Position numbers and translations under genes: made by a program. Below are positions 1-7,644 of a stretch of DNA of 20,877 nucleotides, one piece after another (position 1 is the first letter of the stretch; every line of letters begins with the position of its first letter). The notes beneath the pieces are model-generated. The model did no database searches and was not told where the DNA came from. It worked only from the letters and a program-made list of their open reading frames with translations. Source of the DNA: a virus; IMG/VR virus record IMGVR_UViG_3300044822_000089, positions 1 to 20,877 of that record, one strand, 5' to 3'.

Positions 1-164
1 AGGTAGCCGCCGGTCGAGCAATCGAGCGCACCCGTGCCGAACTTCGCACTTGCGCTAACCCGCGCACCGCCATTCGCCGTGACGAGGTTGCCACCCCCTG
101 ATGAGTCGGTGAAGCTGGTCGAGCCGTCCGGCCCATCGAAGTGCAGAAGGAGGGAGGTGCTCAT
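1..164 (-). CDS. LamG/concanavalin-like tail-fibre protein, N-terminal part (cut by window edge)
   Basis: An open frame starts at ATG 164-162 and runs off the left edge, giving 54 visible codons. The start overlaps the stop of the J-like gene as ATGA. The visible protein begins MSTSLLLHFDGPDGS, followed by a serine/glycine turn and then KFGTGALD. This layout, a short strand LLLHFDG followed by a small sheet and the phrase FGTGALD, is typical of the start of LamG-like jelly-roll domains in phage tail fibres and appendage proteins. The position just after the baseplate wedge gene is where receptor-binding or fibre genes usually sit in Mu/P2-type tails. The family call is made from this short N-terminus only; the rest of the protein, and therefore its ligand, is not visible. 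Confidence 0.7.
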   Translation of the reverse strand, partial: MSTSLLLHFDGPDGSTSFTDSSGGGNLVTANGGARVSASAKFGTGALDCSTGGY

Positions 165-1282
165 GTCACCGCGACCGTCCCTGCCTTGACGATCTGAGTC
201 GTGGCGGCCACCAAATCCTCAGCCACCCCGTTGATGGTGATGCCGGTGACATTCATCACCCCGGCGACGCCATAGGCAATGCTCGCGATGCGGGTCAGGG
301 GGAGCGAGGTTCCCGTGGGGAGCGCGTTCATGTAGGCGGTCAAGGCCGCTGCGACTGCCGCTGTGACGGTGGCGTGCGTGTACCCTGCGGCACTGGTGAT
401 GACGAGCGCCACGTTCGCGCTCACCACATTCGGAGCGAATACGCCGAAGGTCACCGTGAAGGGTCTTACGGCATCGATGGCCGCATAGGCATTGGCAAGG
501 TAGGTCGAGGACGGATAGCCGGTGCCATCATCCACAATCGCGTAGAAATACCCCGGCTGATAGGCGCCCGAGTAACTCATGTTCTCGACCAGCACAAAGT
601 TCATCGTCGCGCTGAGCGCATTCAAGGCCGTGGTGACGGAGGCTTCGGTGGCCCGCGCGAGGGATGCGAGCCAGAGCGGAAATCTCGCCTTGTAAGCGGT
701 GTCGGATTCCGCATCCGCGCCGTTCACGAAGGCCGCGGCATTATTGACCGTATCGACGTAGGGAATTGCAGAACCCAAAACGCTGATGACGCCCGCCCCG
801 ACATTCGCCCCCGCCGCGGCGTTCACGGATTGCACGCTCACCGTCGCGCTCATCGTGCCGGCCGGGATCACGTAGGTCTCGCTGAGCGCGTTGTACGTGG
901 GTTCGGTCGTATCCGCGATCACCGTATAGCTCTGGGTCCCGTCCGCCGTCTGCACGACGGTGCCCAAGGGGATGCTCGCGGCATTCGTATACGTGAAGCG
1001 CGAGAAGGTGACCTGGCCGGTGGCTTGCTGAGCCTCGATGCGATCGAAACCGAAGTCCGCGCCCCAGGAATCCGCATCGGTGCCGTTGCTGGTGGCGAAT
1101 CTCGTCAGGGCGGCGATCTGCAGGGCGAGGCCCTGAAGCCACATGCCGATCGCCGCCGCGGCTTGGGTCGCTGCCAGCAGAATCGAACCCACCGTCACAT
1201 CGACGAGCTGCGTCGCGGCCCCTTGAATCGCGGCCACCGCGTTGCTTACGGTCTGGTTGAAACTTTGGGTCGAGAGGGCCAT
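161..1282 (-). CDS. Baseplate J-like wedge protein (Mu gp47 / P2 gpJ type)
   Basis: The product is 373 residues, close to the usual 350-390 for this family. It is expected to form the inner baseplate wedge that joins hub and fibres in contractile tails. Visible family features are the helical N-terminus, a beta-rich first third (about residues 85-170), and the segment around residue 195 with D-T-A-Y-K-A-R-F followed by L-A-S-L-A-R-A-T-E, which matches the conserved D-x-R-F...SLARGT-like block of J proteins. The C-terminal half holds the repeated alanine/valine-rich sheets seen in the family. The start ATG (1282-1280) shares one base with the stop of the gp25-like gene upstream (TGATG), and its own stop overlaps the fibre gene start. 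No separate gpI/gp48-type gene lies between this gene and the fibre gene. Confidence 0.88.
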   Translation of the reverse strand: MALSTQSFNQTVSNAVAAIQGAATQLVDVTVGSILLAATQAAAAIGMWLQGLALQIAALTRFATSNGTDADSWGADFGFDRIEAQQATGQVTFSRFTYTNAASIPLGTVVQTADGTQSYTVIADTTEPTYNALSETYVIPAGTMSATVSVQSVNAAAGANVGAGVISVLGSAIPYVDTVNNAAAFVNGADAESDTAYKARFPLWLASLARATEASVTTALNALSATMNFVLVENMSYSGAYQPGYFYAIVDDGTGYPSSTYLANAYAAIDAVRPFTVTFGVFAPNVVSANVALVITSAAGYTHATVTAAVAAALTAYMNALPTGTSLPLTRIASIAYGVAGVMNVTGITINGVAEDLVAATTQIVKAGTVAVT

Positions 1283-1668
1283 CAGGTATTCCCAGCCACG
1301 GGGAAGGAGAGAATCACGGGCGCACCGGTGTCGGCGTCGTTGTACTGAAGGCTCACCGCGAATGCCGACGGGTCCGCGGTCGCACTCACCGAGATCACCG
1401 GCGCCGGCAGCTGCGCGACCGAGTCCTCGAGGGCCATCTGCGAGCGAATCAGCGCGGTGAGTTTCGGTACATCCAAGGGCAAGCCGATGAAGGACGGCAA
1501 GCCCGCCCCGTAGGTCGGCTCGAACAGATACCCGCCGGGATTGGTCAGGAGCCTACGCAAGACTCGTTGCTGGCCCCGCAGCGTGCCCGTGACGGTCTGA
1601 AGGTCCCCGTTTGAGGCTACCGCCAGATCCCCGCCGAAGTAGTGCCAGAGGTCCGCGAGCGTGCTCAT
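1282..1668 (-). CDS. Baseplate wedge protein of the gp25 / W / Mu gp46 family
   Basis: The product is 128 residues. It has the family hallmarks: a short N-terminus with W-H-Y-F-G-G-D-L, the QQRVLRRLLTNPGG block at about 33-46, and an EPTYGAGLPSFIGLP block at about 50-64, which matches the YG.gL..lig pattern of gp25-like wedge proteins. A C-terminal sheet ends in PVILSFPV. In contractile tails this protein is the sheath-initiating, EPR-like component of the wedge. Its start overlaps the stop of the spike gene as ATGA, and its stop shares one base with the J-like start, consistent with coupled translation in the baseplate cluster. Confidence 0.88.
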   Translation of the reverse strand: MSTLADLWHYFGGDLAVASNGDLQTVTGTLRGQQRVLRRLLTNPGGYLFEPTYGAGLPSFIGLPLDVPKLTALIRSQMALEDSVAQLPAPVISVSATADPSAFAVSLQYNDADTGAPVILSFPVAGNT

Positions 1669-2255
1669 AGCGGCACCCCGGTATCCCCGCTGATGGTGCC
1701 GCCGGTGTGCACGTGGCTCTTCACATGCTTGCCGCCGCCGATGACATCGACGGCGGCGGTCACCATGCCGGTGACGTTCAAGTCGCCCATGTGCGTCCAG
1801 GCCGTGGCCTGCGATGTCATGGTGCCATCGCCGTTCATCGTCAGCGACGCGCCGTGCCCGTCCGCGAAGGTGAGGCCGCCGGCATTGAACAATTTCAAGA
1901 ACGCGCCCGACTTGTGCACCAGCCAGAACTCCCCGGATGTCACCGGGAGCGGTTGGTCGACGTCGTTGAAGAAGCGCAGCGCCGCGTGGCCCGCCTCCCC
2001 ATGGCCCTCAGCAAAATCGACCATCACCATATCGCCTAACGCGGGCGGGGCATAAAGGCCCCACCCGGAACCCACCCAGAGCGCGCCCAACGGGATCCAG
2101 CCGGTGATGTTGCCCGCCGGCTGCAGGGCGACCTTCACCGCGTAGCGCGCGGGGTCATAGCTCATCACGAGACCGATCTTGGGGTCCGCGTGGCCGTTCT
2201 GTGCCCCCATCGCGGTGCCCCGCACGGCGTTCTGCAGGCGCTTCACGTTCCTCAC
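1665..2255 (-). CDS. Baseplate assembly / spike protein (gpV, Mu gp45-like)
   Basis: The product is 196 residues and starts with GTG (2255-2253), overlapping the stop of the hub gene as GTGA. The middle holds an OB-like fold region (PKIGLVMSYDPARYAVKVAL and the following LGDMVMVDF block). The C-terminal third is a run of short strands with many G, T and H residues. The C-terminus contains H181-V-H183 followed by TGG, the HxH motif that binds iron at the spike tip in P2 gpV-type proteins. The role is therefore the membrane-piercing central spike at the bottom of the baseplate. An internal ATG further in would remove the conserved N-terminus, so the GTG is preferred. Confidence 0.87.
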   Translation of the reverse strand: MRNVKRLQNAVRGTAMGAQNGHADPKIGLVMSYDPARYAVKVALQPAGNITGWIPLGALWVGSGWGLYAPPALGDMVMVDFAEGHGEAGHAALRFFNDVDQPLPVTSGEFWLVHKSGAFLKLFNAGGLTFADGHGASLTMNGDGTMTSQATAWTHMGDLNVTGMVTAAVDVIGGGKHVKSHVHTGGTISGDTGVPL

Positions 2256-3382
2256 AGATTCACCGTCGATTCGGGCGAGTGATTCTTGGCCGAGAGCTGC
2301 ATCCGGTAGCCGTCGCGGATCGACATCGAGCGGATCACGCTGTCCGGGTAGTACACCTGATCGAACGCGGTGCCGGTCCCCTGCACGGAGACGAGCGTCT
2401 GTGCGGTCAGGATGTTGTCACCCGGCAGGCTCGCATCCATGCGTACCTCGTGCGCCGAGATGCCTTGCAGAAGCGAGTTAGCACGGATCTGCGCCTGCTC
2501 GACCGTCAAGCCCGGGATGGTGTAGGCGTAGGTCTGCGGCTCGCCGTAAGCAATCGAGTTATTGCGCAACACCTTATTCTTCGTGTGCTTGGCTTTCGCG
2601 GTCACGCTGAAGGCCTTTTTCTGTTTCGAATTCCAGCTGCGCACGATCACGATCACATCTTTCGCAAGCGTCAAGTTGCGCGCGAATTTCAAGTCGATCA
2701 GGTTCGCCTGCGGTGAGGCGTTCGTGCTCGAAGGCGGTGTCCACTGGATGACGTAGGTCTCACCGGAAGGATCGGGAACGGGCTGGAAATTAAGCGTCGT
2801 GCCCGAGACCCACACCGAGCACTGCGCCTGGTGCGCGAGCCAGGTGAGTAAGTCCCACTCCGTGTGTTCGTCCGTCAAGCGCGCGTGGTCGACTTCGTAG
2901 TAGGAGCCCACCTGCTCGTTCGCCGACGTGGCAACGTTCGCGGTCATGCCGTGCCGGGCCGCGAGGATTTGGATGACCTCAAAAACCCTCTTGTTCGTGA
3001 AGGCTTCGGTGGTTTTGGTATCGATCAGCTGCGAGGTGTAGTCTCGTCCTGACAAGGTAATGACGTTCTGCAGCGGATCGAAGAGCACATCATCCACCCG
3101 GCCGATGATCCAGCTTTTCATCTCCTCCGCGGTCGGGGCGTTCGGGTTCGCGGGAAAGCCGGCGAGAATCTCAACGGACAAATCCACTTGCGCCGTCAGC
3201 CATGCGGCGTTCTGTGCGGCGGGCAACGCACCCGCGGCATACACCACCTTGAAGGTATCGGCCTGATAGTTCGAATTGTTGTCGAACTGCCAGTCGACGC
3301 AACCCAGAAGAGGCGTGCCGTTCACCTTGACGAGTGAGCGGGGTGCGCGCTGCAGGCCCGTCATGGGCAGGACGTTAAGCAC
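2252..3382 (-). CDS. Baseplate hub protein (late control D / Mu gp44 / gp27-like)
   Basis: The product is 376 residues, normal for gpD/gp44-type hubs. The protein connects tail tube and spike. Supporting signs are the N-terminal VKVNGTPLLG strand pair, the WIIGRVDDVLFDPLQNVITL block (about 90-110) followed by S-G-R-D-Y-T, and the later W-D-L-L-T-W-L-A-H-Q block that matches the conserved helix of this family. The longest frame starts at GTG 3382-3380 and overlaps the upstream gene by 8 bases; an ATG seven codons or fewer downstream is also possible because neither has a clear ribosome-binding site. The stop overlaps the start of the spike gene, the standard hub-spike order. Confidence 0.85.
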   Translation of the reverse strand: MLNVLPMTGLQRAPRSLVKVNGTPLLGCVDWQFDNNSNYQADTFKVVYAAGALPAAQNAAWLTAQVDLSVEILAGFPANPNAPTAEEMKSWIIGRVDDVLFDPLQNVITLSGRDYTSQLIDTKTTEAFTNKRVFEVIQILAARHGMTANVATSANEQVGSYYEVDHARLTDEHTEWDLLTWLAHQAQCSVWVSGTTLNFQPVPDPSGETYVIQWTPPSSTNASPQANLIDLKFARNLTLAKDVIVIVRSWNSKQKKAFSVTAKAKHTKNKVLRNNSIAYGEPQTYAYTIPGLTVEQAQIRANSLLQGISAHEVRMDASLPGDNILTAQTLVSVQGTGTAFDQVYYPDSVIRSMSIRDGYRMQLSAKNHSPESTVNL

Positions 3383-4334
3383 CTAACACCCCACCGCTCG
3401 AATCGGGTAGGGACGGGATGAAGAGCGTCACCGTGCCCTCAAGGAACGGGTCCGTGAGACCGTTCGCGATCGCGATCCCCGTCCAGGCCATCGCATCGCC
3501 ATACTGGGCTTCTGCAATCTGAAAGAGATTCCCGCCCGCGACCGTGATCACGTTCGGCGCCGTTTCCACCGTCGAGAGATTCGTCGCCATGCGCGCGAGG
3601 CAGGCCTCAAGCTGAAAGAGCGCCTCCCACATTTCGAGGTTTTCGACTTGATTCGAGAGCGAGGCGGCATTCACGCCCGGCGGCGCATAGGGCACGATGC
3701 CGCCGAAGGTGGTCACGTTCGCAAGCACGCTCCCCGATACCCGGATCAGGAGCGCGACGCGGGCCTGCACCGCGGCGAGCGGCTGCAGCACGCTGTTGAT
3801 AACGCTTTGTGCGGCATTCGCAAAGCTCGAGACCGCGCCGATGGCGGTATCGAGCGCGTTGAGGAGCGCGGTGAGCAGGGAATCGTTGATGCTGAGCCCG
3901 AGACTTGCGGCACTTGCCTGATCGAGGTTGATCGCGACGTCGATCGAAGGGGGGGTGAGCGTGGTCGTCGGGTTCGCGAGGTCCGCGATCACCTGGCAGG
4001 TGATGTGGTAGGGGATGCGGTAGGCGCGCCGGTAGTCGGCTTTGAAGTCCGACACCAGCACCGAGTAGCTGAATTCCCCCCAGGTCAAATCCTGCGCCGT
4101 GCCACGAATGCGCAGCGTGTCCAAGTACTTCGCCCGATCGACCGCCGCGAGTCCGGTGAATATCCCCGACCAAGGGAGTTCTGAGTCCGCGCGTCCCAGG
4201 CAATCGATGATGCGCGTGCCGCCGACGAGCTCGTGAACGGCCGTGCGCTGGCTGCCGCCGAAGGAGATGCTCTCCGGGACTTCCGCATCCGAGAACACGA
4301 AATCACCGAGTTTGACCGTGGTATCGGGTTTCAT
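3375..4334 (-). CDS. Baseplate/tail protein with N-terminal circularisation-like domain and C-terminal LysM-like domain (Mu gp43 position)
   Basis: The product is 319 residues. The N-terminal 120 residues (KLGDFVFSDAEVPESISFGG, then R-I-I-D-C-L-G-R and SELPWSGIF) resemble the N-terminal domain of DNA-circularisation / tube-initiator tail proteins, including the gpU-like sheet pattern. The middle (about 140-230) is helical. The C-terminal 50 residues (ITVAGGNLFQIAEAQYGD... ANGLTDPF...LFIPSLP) have the spacing of a LysM-like domain as seen in T4 gp53-type baseplate proteins. It lies between tape measure and hub, where Mu has gp43. Its start overlaps the tape-measure stop as ATGA. The structural role is inferred from domains and position; no catalytic activity is visible. 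Confidence 0.72.
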   Translation of the reverse strand: MKPDTTVKLGDFVFSDAEVPESISFGGSQRTAVHELVGGTRIIDCLGRADSELPWSGIFTGLAAVDRAKYLDTLRIRGTAQDLTWGEFSYSVLVSDFKADYRRAYRIPYHITCQVIADLANPTTTLTPPSIDVAINLDQASAASLGLSINDSLLTALLNALDTAIGAVSSFANAAQSVINSVLQPLAAVQARVALLIRVSGSVLANVTTFGGIVPYAPPGVNAASLSNQVENLEMWEALFQLEACLARMATNLSTVETAPNVITVAGGNLFQIAEAQYGDAMAWTGIAIANGLTDPFLEGTVTLFIPSLPDSSGGVLGA

Positions 4335-6181
4335 CGCGCGAAGTTCAGGCCCACCGGAACGGGGCTCAACGTGGGATCGAACATCGCACCGCCCGAGGGA
4401 CCAAAGTCGCTCGCCAGGTGTCCGGCCGTGTTATCGCTGATGAGTTTTCCATCCAGGTACACCGGGGACTGCACCACCACCGGCCGATCTTTCTTGGGCG
4501 CGATCACCGAGCTCTCGTTCTTCCATTCGTTGCCGGCGAGGTTATTGAGCCAATTGCCGAGCTTCTCATCGAGGTGGAAGTGCTTGTTCAGGATGAGGTC
4601 GGTCACCTCATACGCAGCCGCACCGACCGCCCCGACAGCGCCCAAGCGGCCGAGAACGCTCAACGCACCTCCTCCGCCCACGGCGCCGGCGATACCCTTG
4701 ACCATGTTGATCACGCCACCGAAAATTCCCCCGATCCCGCCGGCGCCCGATGCAGTCGCAACGGCCGAGGGCATCCCGAGGAACACCAGGCGCAGCGCAC
4801 TCAAGCCCGCGCTGAGCACCATCGCGGCGCCGCCGACGACGAATAGGGCGCCCAGGGCCGTGAACGCGAGCACCAGGACCTTCGTCGTGATGGGATTTTT
4901 CTTCATCGCATCCGTCATCCACTGCAGCACGCCGGTCAAATTCTCGGCCGCTTTGGTGGCCATCGGCAGTGCCACGAGTCCCAGCTGCAGTTCGGCGTTC
5001 TGCCACGTTTTGTACAGCTCCTTGAACTTGCCCTCCGGGGTGTCCTTGGCAGTGTCATTCAATTGATCGATGTTTTGCGCTGAGCGGTTCGCGGTCCATT
5101 GATTCTGCAGACTCTCGCGCTGCTGGTAGGCGCGGGCATACAGATTCGATGCCGTGCGGTTCGAGAAGATGCGACCGATCTCATTGATGATGTCGGCATC
5201 CGAGGTGATCCCGGCTCTCTGGAAGGCCGGCAAGAGCACTTCGTTGAGCACGGTGAGCGGATTGTTGCGTCCCTCATCCCAGAGCTTGCTTCCCGTAAAG
5301 GCGCCGGGGAGCGCCTTCTTGACGCCGCCCAGCTCGTTGAACTCGACCTTCGATTTGTCCAGAAGCCCCAACCGGTAGAGTTCCTGCTGCGAACCCACCG
5401 AGCCGCGCGATTGCACCAGGTTCTGGTACGCGCTCATCATGGCGGTGCCGAAGCGCTGGCCGCCGAACTCCTGAATCAGCGGTTCCGACCCGAGATAGAA
5501 CTGATCATTGCTCATGCCGGCCAAGGCCACACCGCCGGTCTTCAGGGCCTGCAGGAGCTGCGTGGCGTCGACACGGTTGCGCGAGCCCGAGATTACTTGT
5601 TGGATCGTGTTCGCTTGGGCCGCAAATTCCGCCGGGCTTTTCAAGCCGCCGCGCATTTCCGCAACCTTCATCATGTCCATGAACTTGCGCTCGTTACCCT
5701 CCCCGCCCTCGCCAAAGACCGCCTCATTCGCGAACTTCATCTTCGCCATGATCGGCGCTGCCATCTCGGCATGGCCCAAATCCTTGAACACCGCCATCGC
5801 ATCGGAGAGGAGCGTGAGGTTGTCGCGGGCACTGGTGCCGTAGGTTTTCATACCGGTGGCGAATCGCTCGGCATCCGCGTTCACGAGCGCACCGAACCCC
5901 AACGAGGCAAACTTGGCCGCCTCCTGCTGCCACTTCGCGGCCTCCTCCATCGGCGCCTTGAGCCCCAAGAGCATGCCGCCGCCGACCGCCATCATCGAGC
6001 CGCCGATCAGGGCCGTGGTCTTGATCTTCTTCCACGAGGCCTCGAGGGCGAGAATTTCGGCCTGGGTCTTGCCGATCGTGCCCTGCAGGACCTTGAAGTG
6101 GCCGGCGATGCCGAGCAGGCCGCCGGAGACCTCATCGACCAGCTTTAGGCGGACCGCGACGGAATAGGCTTCGAACGACAC
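4331..6181 (-). CDS. Tail tape measure protein
   Basis: The product is 616 residues and is the longest gene of the tail cluster. It has a mixed helical N-terminus, a hydrophobic glycine-rich segment near residues 54-76, a long helical middle, and two further hydrophobic stretches at about 435-475 and 485-535. This membrane-insertion-prone layout is typical of tape measure proteins. It follows the two chaperone frames and precedes baseplate genes, the canonical position. The start is GTG (6181-6179), five bases after the stop of the preceding gene, with no obvious ribosome-binding site, so coupling to the upstream gene is likely. At roughly 0.15 nm per residue the tail would be about 90 nm, which is an estimate from the general rule. 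Confidence 0.88.
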   Translation of the reverse strand: MSFEAYSVAVRLKLVDEVSGGLLGIAGHFKVLQGTIGKTQAEILALEASWKKIKTTALIGGSMMAVGGGMLLGLKAPMEEAAKWQQEAAKFASLGFGALVNADAERFATGMKTYGTSARDNLTLLSDAMAVFKDLGHAEMAAPIMAKMKFANEAVFGEGGEGNERKFMDMMKVAEMRGGLKSPAEFAAQANTIQQVISGSRNRVDATQLLQALKTGGVALAGMSNDQFYLGSEPLIQEFGGQRFGTAMMSAYQNLVQSRGSVGSQQELYRLGLLDKSKVEFNELGGVKKALPGAFTGSKLWDEGRNNPLTVLNEVLLPAFQRAGITSDADIINEIGRIFSNRTASNLYARAYQQRESLQNQWTANRSAQNIDQLNDTAKDTPEGKFKELYKTWQNAELQLGLVALPMATKAAENLTGVLQWMTDAMKKNPITTKVLVLAFTALGALFVVGGAAMVLSAGLSALRLVFLGMPSAVATASGAGGIGGIFGGVINMVKGIAGAVGGGGALSVLGRLGAVGAVGAAAYEVTDLILNKHFHLDEKLGNWLNNLAGNEWKNESSVIAPKKDRPVVVQSPVYLDGKLISDNTAGHLASDFGPSGGAMFDPTLSPVPVGLNFAR

Positions 6182-6186
6182 TTCAG

Positions 6187-6663
6187 TTACTGCAGGTTGA
6201 TCAGCTCACGAGCGATCGTGTTGCCCGTGAGCGTCTCGATCGCCGCTTGAGCACACAGGCCCCGGATGTGGTCGCGGTTCTTCCAAAGCGCCGGGCCCAC
6301 CACGGGGCGCGGCGGGGCGCGATCCGTGCCCTCCTCGTGATAGCGCATCACCGGATCGGTCGAACCGACGATTCCCTCGAGTCCATCGGTTTCGTATTTG
6401 AAGCTTTTTTTCAGCTTACCGAAGCGCTCAAGGGGTGCGTTCGCGGGCGCCCCAATGAGGGCCTTTCTCGCCTCGGTCGAATCGGCGAGCGGCTGCCACG
6501 CCTCATAGGGTCCTGCCTGATCCTGGTAGTCGCCGATCTGCGCCTTCATGTCTTTTTGCAGGACTTTGAGGCAATCCTCGAGGGCGTGGTGGACCTTCGT
6601 GTGGAAAGCCACCTCGAGCGCGACCAAGTGTTCCGCAAACCCAAGCACCGAGAATTCACGCAT
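6187..6663 (-). CDS. Small tail-cluster protein of unknown role between chaperones and tape measure
   Basis: The product is 158 residues from ATG 6663-6661. This start is chosen over a longer frame because it has AAGGA nine bases upstream and because the longer form would overlap the frameshifted chaperone and begin with an arginine-rich, non-phage-like stretch. The protein has a helical N-terminus (FAEHLVALEVAFHTKVHHAL), then DMKAQIGDYQDQAGPYEAW, and a C-terminal half with GIVGSTDPVMRYHEEGTDRA and PPRPVVGPALW. This last pair resembles HK97 gp10-like / minor tail or connector proteins, which share a G-x-D-x-x-x-Y..E.GT....PRPFLxPAL pattern. It may be a tail completion protein. Its start is one base beyond the stop of the -1 frame of the chaperone. 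Confidence 0.75.
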   Translation of the reverse strand: MREFSVLGFAEHLVALEVAFHTKVHHALEDCLKVLQKDMKAQIGDYQDQAGPYEAWQPLADSTEARKALIGAPANAPLERFGKLKKSFKYETDGLEGIVGSTDPVMRYHEEGTDRAPPRPVVGPALWKNRDHIRGLCAQAAIETLTGNTIARELINLQ

Positions 6664-6664
6664 T

Positions 6665-7206
6665 TTATGGGTCCTTGAACGACATCGACCGCCAATCGAA
6701 CTTCGCGCCGGAGAACTCGCTGAAGATGATCGACCACGCCGCGCGCGTGATCTCATCCAACTGAAAAGCCACATCCAGGGGCACGCCGTTGTGCACCAGG
6801 AACAGGCACTCCTTGATGGGCCCGGCGGTGGCTATTTTTTTATGGCTGCCTTGTCGACCTCCGGATCCACACTCGCCCCGAAATGCGCCTTGCAGCCTTT
6901 CATCACCGCCTCGATCCCGTCCTCATCGAGGCGCGTGATCAAGGCCTCGAGCTGCAGCTTCGTGGTCGGCTGATAGACCGCCTCCTCATCGATCGCGGTG
7001 ACGAAGATGAGCGGCAGCACCATGCCCATGTAGACCTCGTTTTTCGCGGTCTCCCCGGCGACCTCGATCAGACGGTACTGCGCAAGCACGGCGGGCTTCT
7101 TGAGCGTGATGCGCCGGCCGCGCGCATCTTCAACCACGAACTCCTGCGCGGCCTTGGCGATCGCCTGCTGGCTCGGGGTGTCGATGAGGGAGACTTTGGC
7201 GTTCAC
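6665..7206 (-). CDS. Tail assembly chaperone, -1 frameshift fusion product
   Basis: A -1 slip on the A-AAA-AAA heptamer (6841-6835) lets reading continue from ATA at 6835 to the TAA at 6667-6665, adding 56 residues to the 124 of the zero frame (180 in total). The added part contains KECLFLVHNGVPLDVAFQL and ends FDWRSMSFKDP. The phrase LVHNGVPLDVAF is close to the well known second-frame signature of Mu-like and other tail chaperones (IHNGVPFDVAF). It has no own start codon with a ribosome-binding site, so the extension is only readable by frameshifting. This is the G/GT arrangement conserved in most long-tailed phages. The fraction shifted cannot be told from sequence. Confidence 0.85.
6832..7206 (-). 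CDS. Tail assembly chaperone, short (zero-frame) product
   Basis: The product is 124 residues from GTG 7206-7204, which overlaps the tail-tube stop as GTGA. The protein is a small mixed fold with R-R-I-T-L-K-K-P, L-A-Q-Y-R-L-I-E-V and V-Y-M-G-M-V-L-P-L, matching the pattern of Mu gp41-type tail assembly chaperones. It is expected to bind the tape measure protein during tail assembly and not to be in the finished virion. The position between tail tube and tape measure is diagnostic. The frame ends ATA AAA AAA TAG, so termination happens directly after a slippery run, and a fraction of ribosomes should continue in the -1 frame (see the fused product). Confidence 0.85.
   Translation of the reverse strand: MNAKVSLIDTPSQQAIAKAAQEFVVEDARGRRITLKKPAVLAQYRLIEVAGETAKNEVYMGMVLPLIFVTAIDEEAVYQPTTKLQLEALITRLDEDGIEAVMKGCKAHFGASVDPEVDKAAIKK
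6835..6841 (-). promoter_or_regulatory. Programmed -1 ribosomal frameshift slippery heptamer
   Basis: Seven consecutive A on the minus strand are read as A-AAA-AAA in the zero frame, immediately followed by the stop TAG (6834-6832). Both tRNAs can re-pair fully after a -1 slip. A weak AAGG lies seven bases upstream of the heptamer and might act as an internal Shine-Dalgarno stimulator, but it is poorer than known examples. I found no strong downstream hairpin by eye. Confidence 0.85.
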
Positions 7207-7634
7207 GCGATCTGCACCCGGGTTGTCGCCAGGAAGGAGAATTTCTGCTTGACCGACTTATCCCCGCCCCAGTCACCGGCATCGTCGTACTTCAGCATCA
7301 CCTTGCGATAACGGTACGCGGAGATTCCGCCGTTCAGCTCCGCGATGATCTGATCGATGCTCAAGGGAAGCTCGTCAATCCCGGCGTAATAATTCGCCTC
7401 CACGGCCGCAAAGTAGCGATCGATGATGCCGCCGGCGCGCTCGAGCGAGAAGCTGCCCGACCAACCGTTGATGAAACGCACATGGTCGGTGATGCCATCG
7501 AGCCGGATGATCTTCTGCTCGGTGGTGTCCATCTTGGAGGTGAACCCGGTGCGGATATCGACCGGAAGCGGCCCTGCTCCGGTGTTGATGACGAGCGTCA
7601 CGTCACTACCGACGCTGTAACCATTGATCGGCAT
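7203..7634 (-). CDS. Tail tube protein
   Basis: The product is 143 residues. It sits directly after the sheath gene, the standard sheath-tube order of contractile tails. The visible sequence (INGYSVGSDVTLVIN, then R-L-D-G-I-T-D-H-V-R-F-I-N-G-W-S-G-S-F, and the C-terminal KVMLKYDDAGDWGGDKSVKQ) fits a small beta-barrel tube subunit in which a loop region 60-80 with GWSGSFSLER precedes helix 2. It is preceded by a strong ribosome-binding site AGGAG eight bases upstream of ATG, as expected for an abundant virion protein. Its stop overlaps the chaperone start. Confidence 0.85.
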   Translation of the reverse strand: MPINGYSVGSDVTLVINTGAGPLPVDIRTGFTSKMDTTEQKIIRLDGITDHVRFINGWSGSFSLERAGGIIDRYFAAVEANYYAGIDELPLSIDQIIAELNGGISAYRYRKVMLKYDDAGDWGGDKSVKQKFSFLATTRVQIA

Positions 7635-7644
7635 AAAAAGACTC

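Noticed and set aside
374-1348. 324-codon plus-strand open frame opposite the J-like gene
   Set aside because: Same reason: composition typical of an antisense shadow and no ribosome-binding site or operon context.
4233-5066. 277-codon plus-strand open frame with proline-rich sequence
   Set aside because: It lies opposite the C-terminal glycine/valine/alanine-rich part of the tape measure protein, which explains the proline and alanine richness.
5099-6148. 349-codon plus-strand open frame opposite the tape measure gene
   Set aside because: It is antisense to a well supported gene, is arginine/histidine/leucine-rich as expected from reversed GC-rich codons, and has no neighbours on its strand.
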